DNA from: an uncultured Bryobacterales bacterium
Lineage (GTDB): Bacteria > Acidobacteriota > Terriglobia > Bryobacterales > UBA6623
Reading direction: 5' to 3'
Length of the DNA: 21,170 nt
Assembly: GCA_946887065.1 (NCBI GenBank)
Contig: CAMPKL010000005.1
Span: 1 to 21,170, forward strand
Below are positions 1-8,500 of this stretch, in pieces. Each line of letters starts with the position of its first letter. Position 1 is the first letter of the stretch. A program made the position numbers and the translations under genes. Below the pieces are notes generated by a model that had not been told where the DNA came from, made no database searches, and saw nothing but the letters and a program-made list of their open reading frames with translations.

Positions 1-1
1 G

Positions 2-322
2 GTCATGAGTGACGTACCGCCTGAATCGGGTTACCCCGAGTTCTTGACGGACGCCGAAGAGGCTCAAGCATTGGAGGAACAGGCGCGTCTGGAACAGATC
101 CCAACGGCCCCGAACTATTTCGCAGAAATAGTCTTGGATTGGGCGCGAATCCACCCGAACGATCCTCGCTTGCCCGAGGCCCTACACCTCACTGTGGCGC
201 GCGCGACTCGCTATGGCTGTAGGGACGACGCCACGAGCAACTACTCTCGCCGGGCGTTTCAGCTGCTGCACCGGCAGTATCCGCGCAGCGAATGGGCGGC
301 CAAGACGCCGTATTGGTATTGA
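2..322 (+). CDS. C-terminal part of an unidentified protein (cut by left edge)
   Basis: The reading frame is open to the left edge and stops with TGA at 320-322. An ATG lies at position 5, but the frame continues upstream of it, so I read this as the C-terminal ~106 residues of a longer protein rather than a complete small one. The visible part starts acidic, with a Glu/Ala-rich helical stretch, and ends in a compact block containing ARATRYGC and SRRAFQLLHRQYPRSEWA, finishing TPYWY. I associate this kind of ending with long, TPR-like hypothetical proteins of Acidobacteriota, but that is from memory only. There is no signal peptide or membrane segment in the visible part. The stop lies 18 nt before the dinB start, so the two may be co-transcribed. 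Function unknown. Confidence 0.6.
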   Translation, partial: VMSDVPPESGYPEFLTDAEEAQALEEQARLEQIPTAPNYFAEIVLDWARIHPNDPRLPEALHLTVARATRYGCRDDATSNYSRRAFQLLHRQYPRSEWAAKTPYWY

Positions 323-340
323 GCGCGACAATAACGTCGG

Positions 341-1570
341 GTGCGGACGATTTTCCATTTGGACATGGATGCGTTCTTCGTTTCGGTCGAAGAGCTGCGT
401 GATCCTTCGCTGAAGGGCAAGCCGGTTGTCGTGGGCGGTAAGGGTCCGGAGCGCGGCGTGGTGTCGGCGGCGTCGTATGCCGCGCGCAAGTTTGGCGTGC
501 ATTCCGCGTTGCCGTTGCGGACGGCTTACCAGCTGTGTCCGCAGGCGATTTTCGTGGAGGGCAGCCCCCACTTGTATCGCGAGTACTCCCAGAAGGTGCA
601 CGACGTGATGCGCCGGTTCTCGCCGAGGATCGAGCAGGTCTCCATCGACGAAGCCTACTTGGATATGACGGGCACGGAGCGGCTGCTGGGCAGACCCCTG
701 GCGGCGGCGCACCGCTTGCACGAAGCGGTGAGGGCGGAGACGGCACAGCCCTGTTCGATCGGCATAGGGACGTCGCGGCTCGTGGCGAAGATGTGCACGG
801 ATTTGGCAAAACCCAACGGCGTGCTGTTGGTTGAGGCGGGCTCGGAGGCGGCTTTTCTGGCCCCGCTCGAGGTCGGTCGCATCCCAGGCGTCGGCAAGGT
901 GATGCAGGAACAGTTGGCCCAGATGGGCATCCGGCGCATCGGGCAGTTGCAGGGCCTCGACGGCAAGGCGCTGGGGCGTTTCGGCAAATGGGGCTCCGCG
1001 TTGGCGGCGAAGGCGCGCGGCGAGGACGGCGGCGGCTGGTTTGACCACGAGGTCGGCTCGCGCGAGATGCCGAAGTCGATTAGCCACGAGACGACATTCG
1101 GCGACGACACGACCGACGCGGTGTTGATCGACGCCACGCTGGCAAAGCTGGTGCAGTTGGTGGCGCGGCGGCTTCGCGAGCATGGTTTGTGGTCGCGGAC
1201 CATCCAAATCAAGTTGCGCTACTCGGATTTCACCACGTTCACTCGCGCTAAGACGCTGGATGAGGCGACGCAGTTGGACAACGTGATTCTGGAGACGGTC
1301 CGAAAGCTGTTCCGCGACAACTGGTCGGGCCGGAAGGTGCGCCTTTTGGGCGTGCAGGCGGGTTCGCTTACGGACCCGGCAGGGCAACTCGGGTTGCTGG
1401 ACGAGGACATGCGCAAGAAGTGGGGCGAGTTGTTGGCGGCCACCGACAAACTGCGGGATCGCTTCGGCGAGTCCGCGGTAGGCCTGGCCGCGGCGATGAA
1501 ACACGGGCGGCGTGAGCGCGTCCATGAGAATCCTGCGGGGCTGCCAGGCAAGACGAAGGATGAAGGCTGA
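341..1570 (+). CDS. dinB: DNA polymerase IV (Y-family translesion polymerase)
   Basis: Error-prone translesion polymerase that extends primers past damaged template bases. The 409-residue length is normal to slightly long for the family. The N-terminus reads RTIFHLDMDAFFVSVE, giving catalytic Asp8 and the Phe13 steric gate against ribonucleotides. VSIDEAYLD supplies Asp103 and Glu104, the same numbering as E. coli DinB. Helix-hairpin-helix-like RIPGVGKVMQEQL lies near residue 180, and a little-finger domain follows from about 240. QLGLL at 349-353 resembles a sliding-clamp-binding motif, followed by a basic tail of about 55 residues. The start is GTG at 341, chosen because DinB begins just before the first catalytic Asp. 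No Shine-Dalgarno is evident, but GACAAT (327-332) lies 8 nt upstream. It overlaps the start of the next gene, suggesting co-expression. All catalytic residues are present. Confidence 0.96.
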   Translation: MRTIFHLDMDAFFVSVEELRDPSLKGKPVVVGGKGPERGVVSAASYAARKFGVHSALPLRTAYQLCPQAIFVEGSPHLYREYSQKVHDVMRRFSPRIEQVSIDEAYLDMTGTERLLGRPLAAAHRLHEAVRAETAQPCSIGIGTSRLVAKMCTDLAKPNGVLLVEAGSEAAFLAPLEVGRIPGVGKVMQEQLAQMGIRRIGQLQGLDGKALGRFGKWGSALAAKARGEDGGGWFDHEVGSREMPKSISHETTFGDDTTDAVLIDATLAKLVQLVARRLREHGLWSRTIQIKLRYSDFTTFTRAKTLDEATQLDNVILETVRKLFRDNWSGRKVRLLGVQAGSLTDPAGQLGLLDEDMRKKWGELLAATDKLRDRFGESAVGLAAAMKHGRRERVHENPAGLPGKTKDEG

Positions 1571-2915
1571 GGAACAGCTGGCGCGGCGAATCGTCGAGAC
1601 GCTGCAGTCCGAGGGCGAAGCCGCGTATTTCGTGGGCGGCTGCGTGCGCGACCGTCTTCTGGGGCGCGAAGTCCAGGATTGGGACGTAGCCACTTCAGCG
1701 CCGGCGGCGAAGGTGCGCTCGCTATTTCAAAAGTCCGAGGAAGTCGGTGCGGCATTCGGCGTTGTTTTGGTTCACGGCGACGGCGCCGCGGTCGAGGTGG
1801 CGACTTTTCGCAAGGATTTCGACTATCACGACGGGCGGCGGCCGGAGCGAGTGGCGTTCACTTCTTCGGTTGAGGAAGATGTTCAGCGTAGGGATTTCAC
1901 GATTAACGGTCTGCTGTATGACCCGATCAAGGACAAGGTGCTGGACCTGGTCGGCGGGCAGGAAGACATTGCCAACCGCCTGGTGCGGGCCATCGGCAAT
2001 CCTCTTGAGAGGTTTGAGGAAGACCACTTGCGGATGTTGCGGGCGGTGCGTTTTGCCGCACGCTTAGGGTTTGACATTGAGGCGGGCACGCTGGCTGCAA
2101 TCCAAAAGTCGGCCCCCGCGATTCAGCGCATTGCGGCAGAACGCGTAAGAGACGAGCTAACGCGCATTCTGACCGAGGGCGGAGCGCGGCGTGGCCTGGA
2201 GTTGCTCGATGAGACCGGTCTTTTGGCGGAGATCCTGCCCGAGGTCGCCGCGCTAAAGGGCGTCGAGCAATCGCCCGAGCATCACCCCGAGGGCGATGTC
2301 TGGACGCACACGCTCTTGCTGCTGGAGAACTTGCCGCCCGACGCGTCGGTGACTCTAGCCATGGGGGCCTTACTGCACGACATCGGCAAGCCGGCAACCT
2401 TCAAGCGGGGGCCGGATCGCATCCGTTTCCACGGGCATGTTGAGGAGGGAGTCAAGATTGGGAGAAGAATCTGCCGACGGTTGCGCTTCTCCAACGCCGA
2501 GACGGAACAGATCATGGCGCTGATCTCGAATCACATGAAGTTCATGCACTTGCAGCGAATGCGTCCGAGTCGGTTGAAGATGTTCCTACGACAACCGGAT
2601 TTCGGGGAACACCTGGAGTTGCATCGGCTGGACTGCACGGCGAGCCACGGCAAACTAGAGAATTACGAGTTCGCCCGCGAGACTCTGGAGGAACTGGGGG
2701 AGGAGGGCCTTCGGCCGGCGCCGCTGGTTACAGGCAAGTCATTGATTGAGAAGGGCTTCCATCCAGGACCATCGTTTTCGAAGATCATCGAGGCGGCAGA
2801 GGCGGCGCAGTTGGAGGGAGCCTTTGCGACAAGTGAGGCAGCCATGGACTGGGTGAGGGATCGTTGGTCACCGCCGGACGGACGCCCGATCAAGGAAGGG
2901 TGGGATCGGGCTTGA
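1560..2915 (+). CDS. cca: CCA tRNA nucleotidyltransferase / poly(A) polymerase family with HD domain
   Basis: Class II nucleotidyltransferase that adds or repairs the 3' CCA end of tRNAs; some relatives add poly(A) or only part of CCA. With the ATG at 1560 the protein has 451 residues. FVGGCVRDRLLG (24-35) is the nucleotide-binding loop; DWD at 40-42 gives two metal-binding Asp; RRDFTING is at 110-117; and EDHLR (154-158), the residues that recognise the incoming nucleotide, sits in RFEEDHLRMLRAVRFAARLG. A C-terminal HD phosphohydrolase domain follows, with His250 and HD at 273-274 in LLHDIGKP. The EDxxR motif also occurs in bacterial poly(A) polymerases, so the exact activity is not settled. 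The frame stays open upstream to GTG 1512 and ATG 1524; I prefer 1560 because it leaves the usual short lead-in and only 11 nt of overlap with dinB. Confidence 0.9.
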   Translation: MKAEEQLARRIVETLQSEGEAAYFVGGCVRDRLLGREVQDWDVATSAPAAKVRSLFQKSEEVGAAFGVVLVHGDGAAVEVATFRKDFDYHDGRRPERVAFTSSVEEDVQRRDFTINGLLYDPIKDKVLDLVGGQEDIANRLVRAIGNPLERFEEDHLRMLRAVRFAARLGFDIEAGTLAAIQKSAPAIQRIAAERVRDELTRILTEGGARRGLELLDETGLLAEILPEVAALKGVEQSPEHHPEGDVWTHTLLLLENLPPDASVTLAMGALLHDIGKPATFKRGPDRIRFHGHVEEGVKIGRRICRRLRFSNAETEQIMALISNHMKFMHLQRMRPSRLKMFLRQPDFGEHLELHRLDCTASHGKLENYEFARETLEELGEEGLRPAPLVTGKSLIEKGFHPGPSFSKIIEAAEAAQLEGAFATSEAAMDWVRDRWSPPDGRPIKEGWDRA

Positions 2916-2937
2916 GCCAGGCGGTCGTCGGGCTCGT

Positions 2938-2943
2938 TATACT
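2938..2943 (+). promoter_or_regulatory. Candidate -10 element before the DUF2007 gene
   Basis: TATACT matches the sigma-70 -10 consensus at five of six positions and ends 11 nt before the GTG at 2955. Transcription would then begin only a few bases before the start codon. No good -35 is seen at 16-18 nt; TTGAGC at 2912-2917 is 20 nt away. The 39-nt gap after cca makes a separate transcription unit plausible. Confidence 0.4.
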
Positions 2944-2954
2944 CGGGACTGCCC

Positions 2955-3521
2955 GTGAGAAACGAAGAGTTAGCGTCGATATTCTACGGGAAGGGATTGG
3001 AGTCCAATCCCGAAGCGGAAGTACTGAAGACGCTGCTCTCCTCGGCTGGAATTGACAGCGTGATCCGCTGGACCCCGCCGACATTTCAGCACGAGGGCGG
3101 GATCTCGCTCTTGGTTGTCGAGTCGCAGCGAGCAGAGGCTCTGAGTCTGATTGAACAGGCCCAGTTGGGCGAAGGAGAAGAGATGTCAGCAGAACATCCA
3201 GAAGGTGAGCTCGTAACGGTTTTTTCGTCGAACGCGCATGATGCGGAGTCTGAAGCGGACACGATCCACAGTTTGCTGGAATCTGCCGGCCTGCAATCCG
3301 TGATTGTGCGGGAGAACGTTCAGGAGTTGCCGACGGGCGGCGTTGAAGTGCGGGTCCTGCCGGATGAAGCGGATGAAGCCAGGGAATTGATTGAGGAAGC
3401 GCTCGAGACGGGCTGGGACGAGGACGAAGACGGCGAAGATTCCGAAGAGTGGGTGGACGAGGAATCCGAGGACTACTCGGACGATGACGACGAAGAAGAC
3501 GGCGACGACGACGACCGATGA
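2955..3521 (+). CDS. Duplicated DUF2007-like protein with acidic C-terminal tail
   Basis: A 188-residue protein with two related segments of about 65 residues. The first (4-70) begins ELASIFYGKG and the second (about 83-148) begins ELVTVFSSNA. Each continues with an acidic helix ending in L-L-S/E-S-A-G-hydrophobic, then a strand pair and a final A-x-x-L-I-E helix. This is the ferredoxin-like pattern of DUF2007 'putative signal-transducing' proteins, whose biochemical role is not established. Residues ~153-187 are almost entirely Asp/Glu/Ser/Tyr/Trp, making the protein very acidic. There is no signal peptide, so it is probably cytoplasmic. The start is GTG at 2955. Met77 (ATG 3183) is preceded by AAGGAG with 5-nt spacing and could start a 112-residue form holding only the second repeat and tail. 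The stop overlaps the GlcD start (ATGA), suggesting coupled translation. Confidence 0.75.
   Translation: MRNEELASIFYGKGLESNPEAEVLKTLLSSAGIDSVIRWTPPTFQHEGGISLLVVESQRAEALSLIEQAQLGEGEEMSAEHPEGELVTVFSSNAHDAESEADTIHSLLESAGLQSVIVRENVQELPTGGVEVRVLPDEADEARELIEEALETGWDEDEDGEDSEEWVDEESEDYSDDDDEEDGDDDDR
3172..3185 (+). promoter_or_regulatory. Internal Shine-Dalgarno and in-frame ATG within the DUF2007 gene
   Basis: AAGGAG at 3172-3177 precedes ATG 3183-3185 by 5 nt, in frame with the surrounding gene and exactly between the two repeats. It is a much better ribosome-binding arrangement than that of the annotated GTG at 2955. It may yield a short second product, or it may be an accident of the purine-rich linker coding for GEGEE. 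Confidence 0.4.
3410..3515 (+). repeat. Low-complexity GAC/GAA-rich tract coding an acidic tail
   Basis: The 3' end of the DUF2007 gene is built from repeated GAC, GAT and GAA/GAG codons (Asp/Glu runs, with DDDDEEDGDDDD near the end). It is a simple codon-level repeat with no longer unit that I can define. Such tracts are prone to length variation. Confidence 0.6.
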
Positions 3522-4951
3522 TTAGCTCCGACGTAAGAGAACAACTGCGGTCCATTGTGGGCGAGACCGGCCTGCTGGACCGTCCGCAAGATCTCACGCT
3601 GTATGAGTACGACGGCTCGGTCGATACGCATGCGCCCGACTGCGTCGTCTTTCCGCGTTCGACCGAAGAAGTCGCGCGATTGGTGAAGGTTGCCGCCGAA
3701 CATCATTTGCCGCTTGTGGGTCGCGGCGCGGGCACGGGATTGTCGGGCGGCGTGATTCCAATCGAAGGCGGTTTGATGATCGCTTTTGCCCGGATGAACA
3801 AAATCTTGGAGATCGACTACGAGAACGAGTGCGCAACGGTGCAGCCGGGCGTGGTGAATCTCGATATCACGTTGGCGGTTCAGGGCGGCGGGTACTATTA
3901 CGCGCCCGACCCGTCGAGCCAGAAGGCTTGCACGATTGGCGGCAATGTCGCCGAAAACGCCGGCGGCCCGCACACGCTGGCTTACGGCGTGACGACCAAC
4001 CACGTGTTGGGCATTGAAGCGGTGTTGCCCGACGGTTCCGTCATCGAGATCGGCGGCAAGGAGAGCGACCTGCCGGGTTACGATCTGCGCGGGCTGTTGA
4101 CCGGCTCGGAAGGGACGATGGTCTTGGTTACCAAGGTCATCGTTAGACTGATGCGTGCGCCGGAGAAAGTGAAGACTCTTTTGGCGATCTATGAGACGCC
4201 GCAGGCGGCCGCCGACACCGTCGCCGGCCTGACCTCCAAGGCGATCATTCCAGCGGCTGTCGAGATGTTGGACGGCGTGATGCTGCGCATGGTGGAGGAA
4301 GCAAGCCACGCCGGATACCCCCTCGACGCCGGGGCAGTCTTGCTGATTGAACTGGAAGGACTGACCGAAGCCGTGGAAGAGCAGCTGACGCAGGTTGTCG
4401 CCGTGTGCGAAGAGAACGGCGCGCGCGAAGTGCGCGTGGCGAAGTCCGAGGCCGAGCGGGCAGCGTTGTGGAAAGGCCGCAAGAATGCGTTTGGAGCCGT
4501 GGGCCGGGTGAGTCCGACCTACTACGTGCAGGATGGCGTCGTACCGCGAACGCGCATCGCCGATACGCTCAAGTTCATCTACAGCGTCGCCGACAAGTAC
4601 GATCTGAAGATCTCCAACATTTTCCACGCCGGCGACGGCAATATGCATCCGATCATTCTTTTTAATAAGCACGTCCCGGAGGAGCTCGAACGGACCAAGC
4701 AGGCGGGCGCCGAGATCCTGACCTATTGCATTGACGCGGGCGGAGCGATCACGGGCGAGCACGGCGTCGGCATGGAAAAGAATGAACTGATGCCGCGAAT
4801 GTTTAAGCAGGAGTCGCTGGAGATGATGGACCGGTTGATTCGCGTCTTCAATCCGGATCGGCGTCTAAACCCGGGGAAGATTTTGCCGACAGGTATGGGC
4901 TGCATGGAAGTGCGTCCGATGACGGAAAGGCAAAAGCGGACGGAGTGGTAG
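3518..4951 (+). CDS. glcD: FAD-linked oxidase, GlcD family (glycolate / D-lactate type)
   Basis: Oxidises an alpha-hydroxy acid, classically glycolate or D-lactate, with FAD. Its 477 residues match the GlcD subunit length. The FAD-binding domain shows RGAGTGLSGG (69-78) for the pyrophosphate and PDPSSQKACTIGGNVAENAGG (about 130-150). The C-terminal FAD-oxidase domain has HAGDGNMHP (370-378) and EHGVG (414-418), whose histidines bind metal/substrate in the family. It ends in the usual NPGKILPT followed by a ~20-residue tail. Its start ATG overlaps the DUF2007 stop by four bases. GlcE and GlcF, the usual partner subunits, are absent here, so it may pair with subunits encoded elsewhere or act as a single-subunit dehydrogenase such as D-lactate dehydrogenase. 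Substrate cannot be read from sequence alone. Confidence 0.88.
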   Translation: MISSDVREQLRSIVGETGLLDRPQDLTLYEYDGSVDTHAPDCVVFPRSTEEVARLVKVAAEHHLPLVGRGAGTGLSGGVIPIEGGLMIAFARMNKILEIDYENECATVQPGVVNLDITLAVQGGGYYYAPDPSSQKACTIGGNVAENAGGPHTLAYGVTTNHVLGIEAVLPDGSVIEIGGKESDLPGYDLRGLLTGSEGTMVLVTKVIVRLMRAPEKVKTLLAIYETPQAAADTVAGLTSKAIIPAAVEMLDGVMLRMVEEASHAGYPLDAGAVLLIELEGLTEAVEEQLTQVVAVCEENGAREVRVAKSEAERAALWKGRKNAFGAVGRVSPTYYVQDGVVPRTRIADTLKFIYSVADKYDLKISNIFHAGDGNMHPIILFNKHVPEELERTKQAGAEILTYCIDAGGAITGEHGVGMEKNELMPRMFKQESLEMMDRLIRVFNPDRRLNPGKILPTGMGCMEVRPMTERQKRTEW

Positions 4952-4954
4952 CGC

Positions 4955-5416
4955 GTGTTTCGGTTGGCGACATTGCTTCTGCTTTGGGCGACAGCGGCTT
5001 CGGCTCAGTTCCTGGAATTCCGTGTGCGCTTCGATGACGGCGGATGTGTGTCTTGCGCCGAGTCCCTGGAAGCACGGATGCAGCGGGTGCACGGCGTGGA
5101 GACGGTCACGCTCGACCTGGACAAGGGCGTCATCCAGTTGAAACTGGAGGCGGACAATCGCGTCCGGCTCGCGCCGCTCATGTCGCGCATTGAGCAGGGC
5201 GCCGCCAAGGTGCTTGAAACCAAGGTCGTGGCCAAAGGCGTGGTGATGGTCGAAGACGGCCAGCGGAAGCTGGAGCTTCAGGGCCAAGCGGCCGGCCAAG
5301 CCTATCCGCTTGAAGGCGATACGAGCGGTGCGCTGGGCCCAGTTGTGGTCGAGGCGGAGCTGTTGGATGCCCTCGAAGGGCGACTGCGCGTGTTATCGAT
5401 TCGCCCAGTCAAATAG
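4955..5416 (+). CDS. Exported small protein with heavy-metal-associated (HMA-like) domain
   Basis: A 153-residue protein whose first ~17 residues (MFRLATLLLLWATAASA) form a clear signal peptide with an A-S-A cleavage site, so the mature protein should be periplasmic or secreted. Residues ~20-85 look like an HMA/MerP fold: FRVRFDDGG leads into CVSC (Cys31 and Cys34), followed by an amphipathic helix and VETVTLDLDKGVIQLKL, matching the beta-alpha-beta layout of copper-binding domains. The CxxC could bind Cu(I) or another soft metal. The remaining ~65 residues form a strand-rich region I do not recognise. The start is GTG 4955, three bases after the glcD stop, with GGAG at 4942-4945. No metal ATPase or other metal gene is nearby, so the role is open. 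Confidence 0.7.
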   Translation: MFRLATLLLLWATAASAQFLEFRVRFDDGGCVSCAESLEARMQRVHGVETVTLDLDKGVIQLKLEADNRVRLAPLMSRIEQGAAKVLETKVVAKGVVMVEDGQRKLELQGQAAGQAYPLEGDTSGALGPVVVEAELLDALEGRLRVLSIRPVK

Positions 5417-5426
5417 TCCGTCCAGC

Positions 5427-5456
5427 TTGTCCCGTGGGGGCGGTATCCGGCAGAAT
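5427..5456 (+). promoter_or_regulatory. Candidate promoter for the TonB-dependent receptor
   Basis: TTGTCC (5427-5432) and CAGAAT (5451-5456) are 18 nt apart, each matching consensus at about four of six positions. A start near 5463 would give a leader of roughly 95 nt carrying the 5482-5494 inverted repeat. The intergenic region (5417-5557) holds no other gene. Weak evidence. Confidence 0.25.
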
Positions 5457-5481
5457 TAGGGCTGCGGTTGAGTGCTGCGCC

Positions 5482-5494
5482 GAGGAGCCTCCTC
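5482..5494. repeat. 13-bp perfect inverted repeat upstream of the TonB receptor
   Basis: GAGGAG-C-CTCCTC is a perfect inverted repeat with 6-bp arms about a single central base, 63 bp before the receptor start. It may be a small operator or a leader hairpin, or may be chance. Its GGAG does not serve a nearby start codon. Confidence 0.4.
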
Positions 5495-5557
5495 TGGGGG
5501 TAACCTTCGCGACTCGGACTTGGCCTTTATCTCTTTAGCCCCGGCGGCTCTACCCTC

Positions 5558-8500
5558 ATGAAGTTCATTTCTCGCTGCGCATTGGCGCAATTCCTCCTAC
5601 TATTCCTTTTCGCTGCATCGGTTGGTCTGGCGCAGAGCGTCGAGGGCTCGATCGGCGGGCGAGTGACCGATGCTTCGGGAGCGCCGGTTCCTCAGGCGGC
5701 GATCACGGTTGTGGAAGAAGCCTCCGGCATCGAGTGGAATGTCCGCACGAATCGCAGCGGCGCTTATCTTTTACCGGACCTGTCGGCCGGAGTCTACCGG
5801 GTCAGCGCGAAGGCCGAGGGTTTTCGAGGCGTGCTTCGCGAAGGCCTAACGGTACAGGTAGGCCACGAAGTCGTGAGCGACTTTGAACTCGTTGTAGGAG
5901 CGCCGGACGAAACAATCGTCGTGGAAGCGGAGGGAACCTCGGTTGAAACCCAATCGGCGGCGCTAGGCACGGTGATCTCGAATGACTTCATCGCTGACCT
6001 GCCCCTCAATGGCCGCAACTTCTTGGAACTGTCGCTGCTCGCGGCCGGCACGTCGCCGGCGGCGGCCGGTTCGGCCGGTTCGGAACGCGGCCGCTTCGCT
6101 TTCCAGGCGGCGGGCATGCGGGAGAGCTTCAATTCCTTTGTATACGACGGGGTGTACGCTGTCGATCCGGTGCTCAATAGCTTCACGTTTACTCCTCCCG
6201 TCGATGCCGTACGAGAGTTTCGCGTGGAAACATCAAACAGCCAGGCGGGCTTGGGACGCAATGCGGGCGCGCAGGTCGCGGTCGAACTGAAACGGGGCGG
6301 CAACGACTGGCATGGTTCGGCCTATGAGTTCCTGCGGAACGATGTCCTGGATGCGCGCAATTTCTTCGCTCCAGCCGATCAAGGTCAACCGAAGCTGCGA
6401 CGCAACCAGTTCGGCGGTTCAATAGGCGGGCCGATTCGCCGCAACACGACCTTTGTTTTCGCTGACTACGAAGGACTGCGCGAGAGCCGCGCCGTCACGC
6501 GGACGACGAACGTACCCACGTTGGCGGAACGCAACGGAGATTTCTCAAACAGCAGTCTGCCCGCGCCGATCAATCTTCAAACGCAAATGCCCTTCCCGAA
6601 TGCGCAGTTGCCGTTTTTACATCCGGTCGGACAAGGCGTCGCGTCTTTGTATCCGCTTCCGAACCGCGCCGTGGCGGGACAGAATTACGTCGCCTCGCCG
6701 ACCGGCTCGGATGATCACGACAAGTTCGATGTGCGACTCGATCATCGCCTAGGCGGCAACGGGTTGCTCGCCGGACGGTACAGCTTTTCAGACCGCACAC
6801 GCTTCGATCCTTATGCCGCAGCGAGTTTCTCATCCTTGCCCGGCTATGGAAACGATATCGACGAGCGCGGGCAGAATGCGATGCTGTCTCATACGCAAGG
6901 CGTCGGCGTACGCTGGTTCAACGAAGCGCGTTTGGGCTACAACCGAGTCAAAAACCGGACTTTTCCGCAGAACAGCGGGAGCAGTTTGAACAGTCTGGTC
7001 GGCTTGCCGGACTTCGCCACGCGGAGCGAAGACTTGGGGTTGACGTTCATCGAAGTGACGGGGTTCTCTTCTTTAGGCGACGAGTACAACAACCCGCAGG
7101 ATTCGAAGATCGAGTCGTTCCAGGCTTCGGATACGGTGAACGGCGCCGTAGGCAATCATCAGCTGCAATTCGGATTCGAGCAGCGCTGGATTCGCGGCGA
7201 CGCCTTCAGGCACGTGTTGTCACGGGGGCAAATGGGATTCACGAACTTCGCATTTAGTCAGAATGCGCTGGCGGATCTGTTGCTCGGGCTGCCAAGCTTC
7301 ACGGGCGGCGGAATGGGCGACAACGATCAGAATCAGCGTACGTGGGCGACGAATCTATTCGTGCAAGACAGCTGGCGCGTGCGCGGCAACTTCACGCTGA
7401 CGATGGGCTTGCGCTATGAGTACGGGCAACCGGCCTACGATGCGTTCGATAATGCCGCGATCTTCGACACGGCAACGCAACAGTTCGTTCAGTTGGGCCA
7501 AAACGGCATCCCTCGGGGCGGCTACGAACCGGACAAGAATAACTTCGCGCCACGCATCGGATTGGCTTGGAGCCCAGGGAGTTCGCGCAGGACGGTGGTG
7601 CGCACCGGATACGGCATCCACTACAACTCCAGCTCGCTTGCTAGCGGGCAGGGCATTTATTTCAATCCGCCGTTCTTCAGCTTCCAGTTGTTCTTCCCCA
7701 GCCCACAGGGCGTGATTCAGATTCACGATCCGTGGCCCGCCGGAGGAGCGGCTCCAGTACCGCCCAGCGCGACAACCTATGACCGCAATCTGAGCACAAG
7801 CTACGCCCAGCAGTGGAACTTTTCTCTGCAACGGGAAGTGGCCGCGGGGTTAATCGTCTCGGCGGCCTACAACGGAACCCGCGGCGTAAACCTGCTCGGC
7901 GCGAGAGACATCAATCAGCCGGCCCCGGGACTGGCTCAGCCGAACCTGCGGCCGCTGCCGTTCTTCGCGGACATCAACCAGATCGAATCGGCCTCGGACT
8001 CAACCTATCACGGGCTGCAGTTGCAACTGCAGTCCCAGATGACTTCGGGGCTGACGGGCCTGTTTAGCTACACCTGGTCTCGGTCAATCGACAACGCGTC
8101 CAACTTTTTCTCCTCGGCCGGGGATCCCAACTTCCCGCAAGACAGCCGCAACCCGAGCGCGGAACGCGCCCGGTCAAGCTTTGATACGCCGCACCGTTTC
8201 GTCGGCAGCTTCACCTATGATTTGCCTTTCGGCAAAGGTCGGCGCTGGGGCCAAGATGCGGCGGGAGCGGGCGGTCATTTGATCTCCGGTTGGAAGATAA
8301 ACAGCATCGTCACGCTGCAGTCGGGACAGCCTTATTCGGTCATGCTCCCGAGCGAGCTCGATAACTCCAACACCGGCCGCTCGATTTTTGGATTCGGTAA
8401 CGGCGATCGGCCCAACGTGATCGGCGACCCGAGGCTAGCGAACCCGGATCCCAGCCAGTGGATTAACCCCGCGGCGTTCGCCCTCCCTGCATACGGGACG

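Noticed and set aside
182..1693. Long antisense open frame (503 codons, minus strand) opposite dinB
   Set aside because: Its product is Arg/His/Gln-rich without recognisable domains, and it lies opposite a clear dinB with all catalytic residues. It is the usual antisense shadow in GC-rich coding DNA.
2914..2935. GAGCC/GGCTC inverted repeat after cca as a terminator
   Set aside because: Only 5 bp with a 12-nt loop, and followed by TATACT rather than a T-run. Not convincing.
3473..4762. Antisense open frame of 429 codons opposite glcD
   Set aside because: Its start encodes no recognised domain and its end is the reverse of the acidic repeat tract (poly-Ser). The sense strand encodes an intact GlcD-family protein.
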